Origin: an uncultured Prevotellaceae bacterium
GTDB taxonomy: Bacteria > Bacteroidota > Bacteroidia > Bacteroidales > Bacteroidaceae
Direction of reading: 5' to 3'
Assembly: GCA_902763615.1 (NCBI GenBank)
Contig: CACWSX010000023.1
Span: 1 to 64,000 of the forward strand
DNA: 64,000 nt
Each line of letters begins with the position of its first letter. Position 1 is the stretch's first letter. Of this stretch, positions 25,429-33,960 are shown in pieces. The notes under the pieces were generated by a model that did not search any database, was not told the origin of the DNA, and was given only the letters and a program-made list of their open reading frames with translations. Both the position numbers and the translations under genes were made by a program.

Positions 25429-25580
25429 TCCTTGGATTGCTTCTGATTCTTTTCGTTTGGTTTTTGAAATTAAAAACATAATCATAAATGCGATCAGGGG
25501 GATTCATTGATTTCCAAAAAAGATCAGAATTTCTATGCTTTTAATGATGATGGCGACAGCAGCATTTTGGGCAGATAAAC

Positions 25581-25680
25581 TATACCACATAGGGTATAAA
25601 TCAGTAAAAATTGCATTTTTTATACCCGAATTGATATATTATTCACAATAATTATGTATCTTTGCACCCGTTAAGGTATA
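25581..25680 (+). promoter_or_regulatory. hipBST promoter with operator-like repeats
   Basis: -7 box TATCTTTG at 25657-25664; the nearest TTG (25631-25633) is 23 bases upstream. TATACC/GGTATA half-sites form one palindrome at 25581-25598 and a second pair flanking the promoter (25621-25626 and 25675-25680). This fits autorepression by HipB, as known for hip operons. Confidence 0.6.
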
Positions 25681-25689
25681 ATAATCAGT

Positions 25690-25890
25690 ATGACTTTATC
25701 GGAGCACATTAAACAAAAACGGAAGAAAAACGGTCTTTCTCAAGTAGAGTTAGCTGAGAGGGCTGGAGTGGGTCTCAGGTTTGTAAGAGATATCGAACAA
25801 GGTAAGCAGACTCTGAGAATGGATAAGGTAAATGATGTCCTTGCCTTGTTTGGCGAACATCTTGGGCCTATAAAAACTGATATGACATGA
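25690..25890 (+). CDS. hipB: HipB-like antitoxin/repressor
   Basis: 66 aa Cro/cI-type helix-turn-helix (LSEHIKQKRKKNGLSQVELAERAGVG, then RFVRDIEQGKQTLRMDKVNDVL). It binds DNA as a dimer and represses its own operon in known hip systems. Its stop overlaps the next ATG (ATGA), so translation is coupled. First gene of a three-gene unit. Confidence 0.88.
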   Translation: MTLSEHIKQKRKKNGLSQVELAERAGVGLRFVRDIEQGKQTLRMDKVNDVLALFGEHLGPIKTDMT

Positions 25891-26210
25891 AACAGGCTGG
25901 TATCTATGTCAATGATGTCTTCTGTGGAATCCTCACAGAGGATGAAGAGGGTTATCACTTCTCATATGAAAAGGGATATCTTGCTAAAAAGGGCGCAGCC
26001 CCAATAAGTCCCACTATGCCACTGACTGAACAGCAGTATGATAAGGAAATGATGTTTCCTGTCTTCGATGGGCTCATCCCTGAAGGCTGGCTCTTGGATA
26101 TTGCATCCACATCTTGGAAAATTGACCCTCGAGACAGGATGTCACTCTTGATGGCTTGTTGCAAAGACTGCATAGGGAATATTAGTGTAAGACCATTGGA
26201 ACATGAGTAA
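25887..26210 (+). CDS. hipS: HipS-like protein (free HipA N-terminal subdomain)
   Basis: 107 aa, equal to the N-terminal subdomain 1 of HipA (GIYVNDVFCGILTEDEEGYHFSYEKGYL, then PVFDGLIPEGWLLD and LLMACCKDCIGNISV). In the E. coli O127 HipBST system the separate HipS is the antitoxin of the kinase HipT. Here it likewise lies between hipB and the kinase gene, with an 8-bp overlap with the latter. Confidence 0.8.
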   Translation: MKQAGIYVNDVFCGILTEDEEGYHFSYEKGYLAKKGAAPISPTMPLTEQQYDKEMMFPVFDGLIPEGWLLDIASTSWKIDPRDRMSLLMACCKDCIGNISVRPLEHE

Positions 26211-27159
26211 ATGTCTGTATTGTTATCATGAATTGGAAGAAGGTCAGGTGGATTTTCATCCCAGCTGCGCCCGAAAATTCTTCGGTAGCGAAATAGTACC
26301 GATACTTCCATATACGCGGAACAACATGTCTGAACTGGCCAGGCAGGTGATTCGAACCAGTACATCGGTTACTGGTGTGCAGGCTAAGATGTCACTCAAC
26401 GTGAATCGTGGCGGCAAGAACGAACCTGCCAAATTCACTATTGTGGGCCTTTGGGGTAAGTATATATTTAAGCCACAAAGCGCAAAATATCCCAATCTTC
26501 CTGAATTGGAAGATCTCACGATGAAAATGGCCGATGTTGCACATATTCGCACTGCGCGCCACACACTAATCCGGCTCGCTGATGGTGAATTGGGCTATCT
26601 GACGCTCAGAATGGACCGCGGAAAGAAAAATGAGAAGATCTCTATGTTGGATATGTGCCAACTTACCAACCGACTAACTGAGCACAAGTACTACGGTACC
26701 TATCAACAGTTAGCAGAAACCATCAAGAGATACTCGTCGGTCCCCATGCTTGACGTTCAACGCTTTTGGGAGTTGGTGTTGTTCTCATGGATGACTGGTA
26801 ATTCCGACATGCATTGCAAGAACTTTTCTCTGATAGACGCAGGGAATGGCGAGTATGTCCTATCACCTGCCTATGACTTATTAGCAGTATTGTTAGCAGA
26901 CCCTGCCGATACTGAGGAAATGGCGATGAGCTTTTCTGTGGGAGGTGAAAAAAGTGGATTTGATCGCAATACTTTCATGACAGCTTTCGTTGAAAGCGGT
27001 ATTTCTGTTGCCAGATCAGAGAAAATGATAGAAAAAATGAAGACATACCTTCCTAAATGGAAAGAACTTATCAGCCAATCATTTCTGACAGAGAAGATGA
27101 AGGTTGAGTATTGCAGATTACTTGACAAAAGGAATAGCGCTTTGGATGTTGCCAGATAA
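26203..27159 (+). CDS. hipT: HipT-like Ser/Thr kinase toxin
   Basis: 318 aa, the kinase part of HipA without its N-terminal subdomain. Seen: ATP-loop RTSTSVTGVQAKMS (residues 51-64), lysine in YIFKP (K90), catalytic NSDMHCKN (D202, N207) and metal-binding Asp in SPAYDLL (D225). HipA-type kinases phosphorylate a tRNA synthetase and halt translation. The STS run (53-55) before the loop resembles the autophosphorylated Ser-x-Ser of HipT. Unusual: an N-terminal C4-x2-C7...H19-x2-C22 zinc-ribbon-like segment. All kinase residues look intact. Confidence 0.85.
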   Translation: MSKCLYCYHELEEGQVDFHPSCARKFFGSEIVPILPYTRNNMSELARQVIRTSTSVTGVQAKMSLNVNRGGKNEPAKFTIVGLWGKYIFKPQSAKYPNLPELEDLTMKMADVAHIRTARHTLIRLADGELGYLTLRMDRGKKNEKISMLDMCQLTNRLTEHKYYGTYQQLAETIKRYSSVPMLDVQRFWELVLFSWMTGNSDMHCKNFSLIDAGNGEYVLSPAYDLLAVLLADPADTEEMAMSFSVGGEKSGFDRNTFMTAFVESGISVARSEKMIEKMKTYLPKWKELISQSFLTEKMKVEYCRLLDKRNSALDVAR

Positions 27160-27176
27160 ATTTCCCTACTTCCTTT

Positions 27177-27249
27177 AGATATAGAATTCTGACGAATCCA
27201 CTAATCTGCCCGTAAGGCGTACTTGATGACTTCGTGGGCTGTGTGGACT
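27177..27249 (-). pseudogene. Remnant of LuxR-type regulator C-terminus
   Basis: Reading the minus strand gives VHTAHEVIKYALRAD then a stop, against VNTAHEVIKYALRAG in the intact LuxR-type gene at 31663-32307. DNA identity runs from the 3' end (ATAGAATTCTGACGA) for about 70 bases and then stops abruptly. It sits between hipT and the C10 protease gene. A duplicated or recombined fragment, not functional. Confidence 0.75.
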
Positions 27250-27347
27250 CATAGGGACGGCATTTGACTAGTGGTTTCATAATAGGATAATAAGTGTTCT
27301 AATCGGGAAAAAACGCTGTGTTTTTCTCGGTATTTTTCGGGTTTTAT

Positions 27348-27378
27348 TTGTTTTTTGCTCTTTTTTTACTTATATTTG
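27348..27378 (+). promoter_or_regulatory. C10 protease gene promoter
   Basis: TTG at 27348-27350 and -7 box TATATTTG at 27371-27378, 20-base spacer; the ATG at 27408 is 29 bases beyond. Confidence 0.7.
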
Positions 27379-27407
27379 CAAAGTAGAATGAACAAACCTA
27401 AAGTTAT

Positions 27408-29717
27408 ATGAGAAAATCGTTATTATCCGTTTTGATGTTGCTCGTGCTGGTAATCGGCACTAATGCCCAGCCTATCAGCGAGCAAGAGGCTTTGCAGAAA
27501 GCCCAGCAGTTCCTTCAAGGAAAGAACATCGTGAGTTCCCAAGGTCATCTGCGCCGTGCGGCAAAAGCTCACCCCTACAAGCACCTCTATCTCTTTAATG
27601 CAGAGGATAATGGTGGATTCGTGATCGTGTCGGGCGACAGCCGTGCCCGTGATATTCTCGCTTATAGCGAAGAGGGCAACCTGGACTACGATGAGATGCC
27701 CGACAACATGAAGTGGTGGCTCGGTCTTTACGACGAGAGCATCGCCAACATCCCTGCAGATTATGAGCCTGTTAAGGAAACAGACCTGCGACGTGCCTCG
27801 AAAGCGGATGTTGCGCCGATGATGAACTACTCGTGGAAACAAAAATCTCCCTTCAACTATTATTGTCCCCAGAACTGTGTCGCGGGGTGTGTGCCTCTCG
27901 CAATGGCACAGATAATCGCTTTTTGGGGTTATCCGTCGACATTGCCGGCTTTGAGCGGTTATAGTGACACGAATGGCCATAGTCTGCAGGCGCTGAGCAG
28001 CCGCAGTGTGAATTACAGCAATCTTTCAGCCGACGATGCTGCCTGGTTGGTGCGCTACGCAGGACAAGCCATCCAAGCCAACTATGGACAGACGACTACT
28101 GGAGCCGCTCAAGCAGCTGTCCCTGGTGCGCTTGTGAATTTATTCGGTTTTGGTAGTGGTGCACATAGTGAATACCGCGAGGCTTATAGCGCTACTGCCT
28201 GGGACGACATGCTCTACAATGAACTGAGTAACGGACGTCCGTTTATCCTCTCCGGGCAGGTTAACTATGATGCTAATAACGGTCATAGCTTTATCTGTCA
28301 CGGCTATAGTCAGGGCTATTATGCCGTGAACTGGGGCTGGGGTGGTATTGATAACGGCTATTACTCTATGTCGGCCATGATTGGCAACGGTTCAGACTAT
28401 TCTACGATGTTGGCAGCCTGTATCGGTATCAGCCCCTCGTCAATCTCCTACAAATATAGTGATGTCTCGCTGTTTCAGATGGAGGCTATCGGTAGCATGC
28501 AGTTGTATAGGAACTCCTCGTCGCAGAGCTTTAGCAATGCACAGTTCAAATGGACGGTGAGAAGCTCTATGTGGACGACTAAAGATGTTCGCTTTGCATT
28601 GGCCATTCAAAAGCCCGACGGCAATTGGGACCTTCTGTACGAATTCAAGGATCCACTTTCTTTCAGTCCATCCAATCTCCCGTCATCAACGATGACCATC
28701 AACATCGGAAGTCAATATGGCGACGGTACTTATAAAATCACCCTTCTCTATAAACTGGCCAGCGAAAGTTCAAACTCTTGGCATACCTGCGCAGGTTTAG
28801 ACTGGCGCTATGTGAAGGCCGTCATCAGCGGCAATACGCTCACCTTTACCAACTATCCGGAATACGATGCACCTTATCCGACAGGATCCTATCCGGATTA
28901 TCCAGACCCGATTAATCCTGATAACCCTGATAATCCGGATAATCCCGATATCCCTGACAATCCGGATATCCCTGACAATCCCGATGTGACCGGTCCTACG
29001 AATGATGTGGCCTTCGAGTATCCCGTGGTTTCGAAGGAATACAAGGGCAAAGACTTAGGCTTCGTCATCGACTGGACGGCGCTCTCGACATCCATGTTCG
29101 GCTATCTCAAAATGAATGAGACTGAGTTCTTCGACAATTTCTGGGCGGACTGTTTCGACGGTGATGAAGAAGTGCCTGATGCTGACGCCCGTTATGTGTC
29201 GCCCTATGCCTTTAATTATAATGAGGACGGCCCGAGCGGCCACAACAACTACGACATGCTGATCTATAATTTCGGCGACGACATCTACGGTAACAACAGC
29301 AAATTGCCCGATCCCGACGAGGCTGAGTATATGGATCCTGAATATGATTACGTTGCCATCGCCGCCTTCTATCCCAACTACAATGGTCAGGGCAAGCACT
29401 TCATGACGTTTGAGATACCTCAAGAGAACCTGGAGTACCTGCTGGATGATGTGACGACGCCTGTCACCATTACCCGCTGGATCAGGTTTGCTGCCAAGTA
29501 TGATGATTACGGTAACAGCACGGCACCGTTCAGATTCCTCTGGCTGAAGGTGCAGATGCAATTGTCGTGGAGCAACGATCCAGACGGCATCAGGACTATA
29601 AGCGCCGACCAGACGGATGCACCTGTCTACAACCTCAGCGGCCAGAGGCTGCAAGTAGGTAAAGGCAATTACAAGGGCATTGTCATCAAGAACGGCAAGA
29701 AGATCCTGATGAAATAA
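27408..29717 (+). CDS. Secreted C10 (streptopain-type) cysteine protease
   Basis: 769 aa. Signal peptide (about 1-20), then a propeptide (about 21-135; NGGFVIVSGDSRARDILAYS is the usual inhibitor fold), then a papain-like catalytic domain with Cys161 in VAGCVPLAMAQI, His293 in NGHSFICHGY and the VNWGWGG strand. A second beta domain follows, then a Pro-Asp-rich linker (about 499-527) and a C-terminal domain of unknown fold ending PVYNLSGQRL...KNGKK, a tail like that of the GH10 xylanase. Longer than single-domain C10 enzymes. Likely surface or extracellular proteolysis; no propeptide-inhibitor gene (spi) is adjacent. Confidence 0.9.
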   Translation: MRKSLLSVLMLLVLVIGTNAQPISEQEALQKAQQFLQGKNIVSSQGHLRRAAKAHPYKHLYLFNAEDNGGFVIVSGDSRARDILAYSEEGNLDYDEMPDNMKWWLGLYDESIANIPADYEPVKETDLRRASKADVAPMMNYSWKQKSPFNYYCPQNCVAGCVPLAMAQIIAFWGYPSTLPALSGYSDTNGHSLQALSSRSVNYSNLSADDAAWLVRYAGQAIQANYGQTTTGAAQAAVPGALVNLFGFGSGAHSEYREAYSATAWDDMLYNELSNGRPFILSGQVNYDANNGHSFICHGYSQGYYAVNWGWGGIDNGYYSMSAMIGNGSDYSTMLAACIGISPSSISYKYSDVSLFQMEAIGSMQLYRNSSSQSFSNAQFKWTVRSSMWTTKDVRFALAIQKPDGNWDLLYEFKDPLSFSPSNLPSSTMTINIGSQYGDGTYKITLLYKLASESSNSWHTCAGLDWRYVKAVISGNTLTFTNYPEYDAPYPTGSYPDYPDPINPDNPDNPDNPDIPDNPDIPDNPDVTGPTNDVAFEYPVVSKEYKGKDLGFVIDWTALSTSMFGYLKMNETEFFDNFWADCFDGDEEVPDADARYVSPYAFNYNEDGPSGHNNYDMLIYNFGDDIYGNNSKLPDPDEAEYMDPEYDYVAIAAFYPNYNGQGKHFMTFEIPQENLEYLLDDVTTPVTITRWIRFAAKYDDYGNSTAPFRFLWLKVQMQLSWSNDPDGIRTISADQTDAPVYNLSGQRLQVGKGNYKGIVIKNGKKILMK
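28902..28989 (+). repeat. Short tandem repeats coding a Pro-Asp linker
   Basis: Nine-base units of the type CCTGATAAT/CCGGATATC code for repeated PDN and PDI triplets inside the C10 protease, separating catalytic and C-terminal domains. Such linkers are flexible spacers on secreted proteins. Confidence 0.8.
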
Positions 29718-29726
29718 GGCCACCAG

Positions 29727-29761
29727 AGAGAAGGCTTCCCCAACGGGAAGCTTTCTTTTTT
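29727..29761 (+). terminator. Terminator of C10 protease gene
   Basis: Stem GGCTTCCC/GGGAAGC with the AGAA/TTCT extension, a CAAC loop and a run of seven T. Confidence 0.85.
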
Positions 29762-29935
29762 GGGCGATTCATAGATATTGGTGGTATAAGAAAAGTCGAG
29801 TTTTATAACCTCACCTTTGTAATTGTTTATATATCTTTATCGCGTTATTTTGGACAATAATCGGCCCCTTTTGCCCGATTTGTCTAAAAAACCTTTGTTT
29901 GTCTATACAAATCGAAACGAAAGAAGTGGCAAAAT

Positions 29936-29967
29936 TTGGAAAGTGGTAGAAAAACATCATATCTTTG
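29936..29967 (+). promoter_or_regulatory. Promoter of lipoprotein gene at 30047
   Basis: TTG at 29936-29938 and -7 box TATCTTTG at 29960-29967, 21-base spacer. The remaining bases of 29762-30046 show no gene. Confidence 0.7.
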
Positions 29968-30046
29968 CACCGTCGAAAGACAAAAAACAACAAAATGATT
30001 CGATAATTCAAATAACTTAATACATTAATTAAAATACTTTTCGATT

Positions 30047-31600
30047 ATGACAACAAAGAAAAATTTTGCAAATCTGATGCTCATGAGCATCGTTGCTATA
30101 ACAACCATTTCCCTTACCTCTTGTAAAGACGATAGTATTGATGATAATAAAAAAGTTGACGAGGTGGTCACAGCCAAGGAAGGTGAGATGCTCCTGGAGC
30201 CCATCGGTCTGGTTTACAACGATTTCATTACCCCGTACGATGTGACAATCCTGAATGCCGACACCACGGAGGTCAGCGTGAGCAAGGCCCTGGCCGACAA
30301 GATGGGCATCACCAACTTCGTGAACCACCCCATGGGTATCTGGGATGACAAGAATCACGACTCCTATCTGTGCCGCGCCACTGAGCAGCGCCTCTTAAGC
30401 GACCGCTATATATTAAAGGTAACGCGCTCCACACTGGCAGAGGTTCTCCAAGGACGGGATATAGTGCTGAATACCAGTCTTTACTATAACCCAGAGCGAG
30501 CTATGACCCGCGGCGCTGATAACGGAATGTCAGGAGAGGCAGCCAAGTACATCGATGAGAATAACGTCGTCCACCCTGCAGCCATCACCATTAAGCCGGA
30601 ATATACCGCCATGACCCGAAGTGGTGAAAGCGAGTATGAGACCTATACCGTAGAAGAGATCATGGGCAACCGTTCTACTACCCGTGGTTGGTTTGGTGAC
30701 GCATGGAATTGGGTCAAGAAGAAGGTAAATAATACTGTGGAGTACGTGGTGGAAAAAACTACTTACACCATCGATGGCGACAAGAAGACTTGTCCTGTCA
30801 TTCGCCACAAGAGCGAGTTGAAAAAGGATATGAAGTTTGAATGCGGTCCGGCAGAGGGCGACTCCATCAATGTCAACTTCAAATGTCCGCTTCAGTTCGA
30901 CCTCGACTACACACTCGAAATCCATGCCAAGGGTAACATTTCGACCGCGATGATTCCCAAACTGAACTATCTGGAGACCTATTTCGACGGCTATTTTGCC
31001 ATGAATCCTGAACTTACCCTCGGTTTCTCGAAGAAAGTAGCCCTGCCTAAGGACAAGCAACGTGTGAACCTTTGCAAGATGAGCGGTCTCGGTATGACCT
31101 TCATGATCGGTATCGTGCCTGTACACATTGACTTCGACCCCAGCATCTACCTGAAGTTTACGGCCGAACTCGAGGGCAGCGCCACAGTTGGAATCAATTA
31201 TGACTTCGCTACCAAATTCCGTGCCGGTATGAAGTACAACGGCAGCTGGAGCAGGATCTCAAATGGCGAGATAGTAAAGAACGAGTTCAATCTGATTAAG
31301 CCCAACGTGGCATTGGAGGCAAAGGCAGGCGTAGGTCTGATGTTCGGCATAGACGTTATCATCGACAAGATTGCTGGTCCGTCAATCGCTATGGGTCCTC
31401 AAGTCAATGCCAAGGCTTCTCTCACCTACTCCTACTGGAAAGAAGGTGGTGAATGGGACTTCAAGGCCAAAGCTACTGCAGGCTGCGGAGGTGAGGTAGG
31501 TGCCAAGATCAAGGTATTCGGTTACGAGCTGGCTGAATGGAAATGTCCCTTCGAGATAGGCCCGCAGAAGACTATCTTCGAGTATCCGAAATCTAAATAA
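30047..31600 (+). CDS. Lipoprotein of unknown function
   Basis: 517 aa. Signal peptide with lipobox LTSC (Cys at about 27), so it is membrane-anchored. An N-terminal third is followed by a Thr/Arg-rich patch (ESEYETYTVEEIMGNRSTTRGW), then a beta-rich second half with repeated short strands and glycines (AGVGLMFGIDVI, KATAGCGGEVGAKIKVFG). I do not recognise the family. It is transcribed alone between terminators. Confidence 0.75.
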   Translation: MTTKKNFANLMLMSIVAITTISLTSCKDDSIDDNKKVDEVVTAKEGEMLLEPIGLVYNDFITPYDVTILNADTTEVSVSKALADKMGITNFVNHPMGIWDDKNHDSYLCRATEQRLLSDRYILKVTRSTLAEVLQGRDIVLNTSLYYNPERAMTRGADNGMSGEAAKYIDENNVVHPAAITIKPEYTAMTRSGESEYETYTVEEIMGNRSTTRGWFGDAWNWVKKKVNNTVEYVVEKTTYTIDGDKKTCPVIRHKSELKKDMKFECGPAEGDSINVNFKCPLQFDLDYTLEIHAKGNISTAMIPKLNYLETYFDGYFAMNPELTLGFSKKVALPKDKQRVNLCKMSGLGMTFMIGIVPVHIDFDPSIYLKFTAELEGSATVGINYDFATKFRAGMKYNGSWSRISNGEIVKNEFNLIKPNVALEAKAGVGLMFGIDVIIDKIAGPSIAMGPQVNAKASLTYSYWKEGGEWDFKAKATAGCGGEVGAKIKVFGYELAEWKCPFEIGPQKTIFEYPKSK

Positions 31601-31620
31601 GACATCACTCACAAACAAGG

Positions 31621-31660
31621 GTCACCCAGGCAGAACTTGCTTGGGTGACTCTTGATTTTT
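31621..31660. terminator. Terminator between convergent genes
   Basis: Stem GTCACCCA/TGGGTGAC (31621-31628 and 31642-31649) followed by TCTTGATTTTT. It sits 3 bases from the stop of the LuxR-type gene and may serve both directions. Confidence 0.75.
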
Positions 31661-31662
31661 CA

Positions 31663-32307
31663 TTATATATAGAATTCTGACGAGTCTACCAGTCCTGCTC
31701 GTAAGGCGTACTTGATGACTTCGTGAGCTGTATTGACACCCAGTTTGCGGAAGATATTCTTGCGATGGGTGGTGATGGTGTGGACACTTGAGAAACGCTC
31801 GTTGGCAATCTCCTTGGTGGTCTTGCCCTGGGCGATAGCCTTCACGATCTCAGTCTCTGTCTCAGTCAGGATACTTGGCTGGCTCTCTTCCTCCTGTTGG
31901 TGATTGATAATCACCTCGAGTGCCCGCTGGCTGATATGACGATTGTGACGGCTGACAGCATCGAGGGCATCGCGGACATCCTTCAATGAGCCATCCTTGA
32001 AGACAATGCTGAACTGGTGGGACGAGTAAACCACACGACGCAGAAACTGAGGTGTGAGCTCATCGCTGATGAGGATCCACTCCGACAAGGCAAAACGTTC
32101 AGCAACAATCAGGAGCTGGTCTTCGTCGGCAAAGTCGAACAATGTGTAGTCAAGCAGCACGACAGCATTCTCGTGCTCCTTCAACAGTTGAACGAGTCCT
32201 GCCTTGTCGCTAGCCTTGAAGATGTCGCTCTCGCCCTTCGAACGAATCAGACTCTCCAGCGCAAAACGCGTCAGTTCCTGATTATCGGCTAAGATATACT
32301 TTCCCAT
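31663..32307 (-). CDS. LuxR/NarL-type response regulator
   Basis: 214 aa from the ATG at 32307, placed after a clear promoter; the frame extends 15 codons upstream over that promoter. A receiver-like domain (about 1-115) has VVLLDYTLFD, with the usual phosphate-accepting Asp, but is otherwise divergent. A C-terminal LuxR-type helix-turn-helix reads LTETETEIVKAIAQGKTTKEIA. No sensor kinase gene is adjacent, so its signal is unknown. A broken copy of its last codons is at 27177-27249. Confidence 0.85.
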   Translation of the reverse strand: MGKYILADNQELTRFALESLIRSKGESDIFKASDKAGLVQLLKEHENAVVLLDYTLFDFADEDQLLIVAERFALSEWILISDELTPQFLRRVVYSSHQFSIVFKDGSLKDVRDALDAVSRHNRHISQRALEVIINHQQEEESQPSILTETETEIVKAIAQGKTTKEIANERFSSVHTITTHRKNIFRKLGVNTAHEVIKYALRAGLVDSSEFYI

Positions 32308-32323
32308 GTTAGTTTCTTGGGTG

Positions 32324-32352
32324 CAAAGATACGAAATAATTCCGAATTCCAA
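32324..32352 (-). promoter_or_regulatory. LuxR-type gene promoter
   Basis: -7 box TATCTTTG at 32324-32331 and TTG at 32350-32352, 18-base spacer; 16 bases to the ATG. Confidence 0.6.
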
Positions 32353-32413
32353 CCTCTGAACTGCTTTTTTTGAAATCGTTCAGAATTGGGAATCCGGAAT
32401 TGGGAATAAAACA

Positions 32414-33700
32414 TCAAATTTTGTCGAAAGCCTGCGACAGGTCGTCGATGATGTCGTCGATATGTTCTGTACCGATGCTCAGACGGATGGTCGAGGGCGT
32501 GATGTGCTGCTCTTCCAATTCCTCAGGCGAAAGCTGCGAGTGAGTGGTGGTGTAAGGATGGATCACCAAACTCTTCACATCGGCCACGTTAGCCAGCAAT
32601 GAGAAGATCTGCAATGCATCGATGAACTTCCAGGCTTCTTCCTGTCCGCCTTTGATCTCGAATGTGAAGATAGAACCGCCACCATTGGGGAAATACTTCT
32701 TATAGAGCTGATGGTCGGGATGACTCTCAAGAGCCGGATGATGGACAGCAGCCACTTTCGGATGATTCTTCAGGAAATCGACCACCTTCAGGGCATTCTC
32801 CACATGACGCTCCACACGCAGACTCAAGGTCTCAACACCCTGCAAGAGGATGAAGGCGTTGAAGGGCGAGATGGCAGCACCAGTATCGCGCAGGATGACG
32901 GCACGGATGCGGGTGACGTAAGCCGCAGCACCTACTGCGTCGGCAAACACGATGCCATGATATGAGGGATCGGGCTTAGCCAATGTGGGGAACTTGTCGT
33001 TCTGTTTCCAATCGAACTTACCACCGTCAACAATAACGCCACCAAGACTTGAACCGTGACCACCTAAGAACTTCGTAGCCGAATGCACCACGATATCTGC
33101 GCCGTGCTCCAGCGGACGAATGAGATAGGGTGTACCAAATGTATTGTCGACGATAAACGGAATACCATGCTTATGAGCTACAGCAGCTACACCTTCAAGG
33201 TCGAGCACATCTGAGTTGGGGTTGCCGAAAGTCTCAGCATATATGACTTTTGTGTTGGGTTGGATAGCAGCTTCGAGGGCCTCGAGGTCGTTCACATTAA
33301 GAATAGTGTTAGTGATACCCTGTGTAGCGAGCGTATGGGTAATCAGATTGTAGGAACCACCATAAAGGTTGTCGGCTGCCACGATATGATCACCTGCCTG
33401 TGCAATGTTCTGCAGAGCATAGGTGATAGCAGCAGCACCAGAAGCCACAGCCAGACCAGCCACACCACCCTCGAGGGCTGCGACGCGATCTTCGAACACA
33501 CCCTGAGTGGAATTAGTCAGACGACCATAGATATTACCTGCATCGCGAAGACCAAAACGGTCGGCTGCGTGCTGAGAATTGTGGAATACATAACTCGTGG
33601 TCTGATAGATGGGCACGGCGCGAGCGTCAGTAGCGGGGTCTGCCTGTTCCTGGCCTACATGAAGTTGTAAAGTCTCAAAACGATAATTTTTCTTACTCAT
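32414..33700 (-). CDS. metY: O-acetylhomoserine sulfhydrylase
   Basis: PLP enzyme of the Cys/Met family that makes homocysteine (from O-acetylhomoserine and sulfide). 428 aa, the usual length. Seen: FETLQLHVGQEQADPATDARAVPIYQTTS-like N-terminus (positions 8-36), YGRLTNSTQ, and the PLP lysine in VHSATKFLGGHG. A single gene with a leader of about 120 nt and a divergent Lrp-type regulator beside it, which may control it. A cystathionine gamma-synthase activity cannot be ruled out. Confidence 0.93.
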   Translation of the reverse strand: MSKKNYRFETLQLHVGQEQADPATDARAVPIYQTTSYVFHNSQHAADRFGLRDAGNIYGRLTNSTQGVFEDRVAALEGGVAGLAVASGAAAITYALQNIAQAGDHIVAADNLYGGSYNLITHTLATQGITNTILNVNDLEALEAAIQPNTKVIYAETFGNPNSDVLDLEGVAAVAHKHGIPFIVDNTFGTPYLIRPLEHGADIVVHSATKFLGGHGSSLGGVIVDGGKFDWKQNDKFPTLAKPDPSYHGIVFADAVGAAAYVTRIRAVILRDTGAAISPFNAFILLQGVETLSLRVERHVENALKVVDFLKNHPKVAAVHHPALESHPDHQLYKKYFPNGGGSIFTFEIKGGQEEAWKFIDALQIFSLLANVADVKSLVIHPYTTTHSQLSPEELEEQHITPSTIRLSIGTEHIDDIIDDLSQAFDKI

Positions 33701-33824
33701 AACCTTATCCTTTCTTTAATTTTTAATGTTATTATTATGTTCTTTTGTTCTTGCGTCCCTTCGGTAGCAAGCGCTTACGCGATTACTTATGTCTAAAAAC
33801 TTATTTTATGTCTTTTCGACGGTG

Positions 33825-33855
33825 CAAAGGTACGAAGTTTAGAAATATCTTCCAA
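33825..33855 (-). promoter_or_regulatory. metY promoter
   Basis: -7 box TACCTTTG at 33825-33832 and TTG at 33853-33855, 20-base spacer. The leader to the ATG is about 120 nt. Confidence 0.7.
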
Positions 33856-33860
33856 ATTTC

Positions 33861-33891
33861 TTGCACAATTCAGAAAATATCCCTATATTTG
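33861..33891 (+). promoter_or_regulatory. Lrp-type regulator promoter
   Basis: TTG at 33861-33863 and -7 box TATATTTG at 33884-33891, 20-base spacer. It lies close to the divergent metY promoter. Confidence 0.7.
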
Positions 33892-33960
33892 CAACCGAAA
33901 AAGATAATCTTTCTAAAACGGGCCTTTCAAAGCCTGCCTAATAGAATAAAACTCTAAATT

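Noticed and set aside
28902-28989. CRISPR-like or regulatory repeat
   Set aside because: The repeats are in frame within the C10 protease gene and code a Pro-Asp linker.
33701-33824. Possible SAM-type riboswitch in the metY leader
   Set aside because: The leader is about 120 nt and can form a CTTGC/GCAAG stem, but I could not match the conserved core of SAM-I, SAM-II or related classes.
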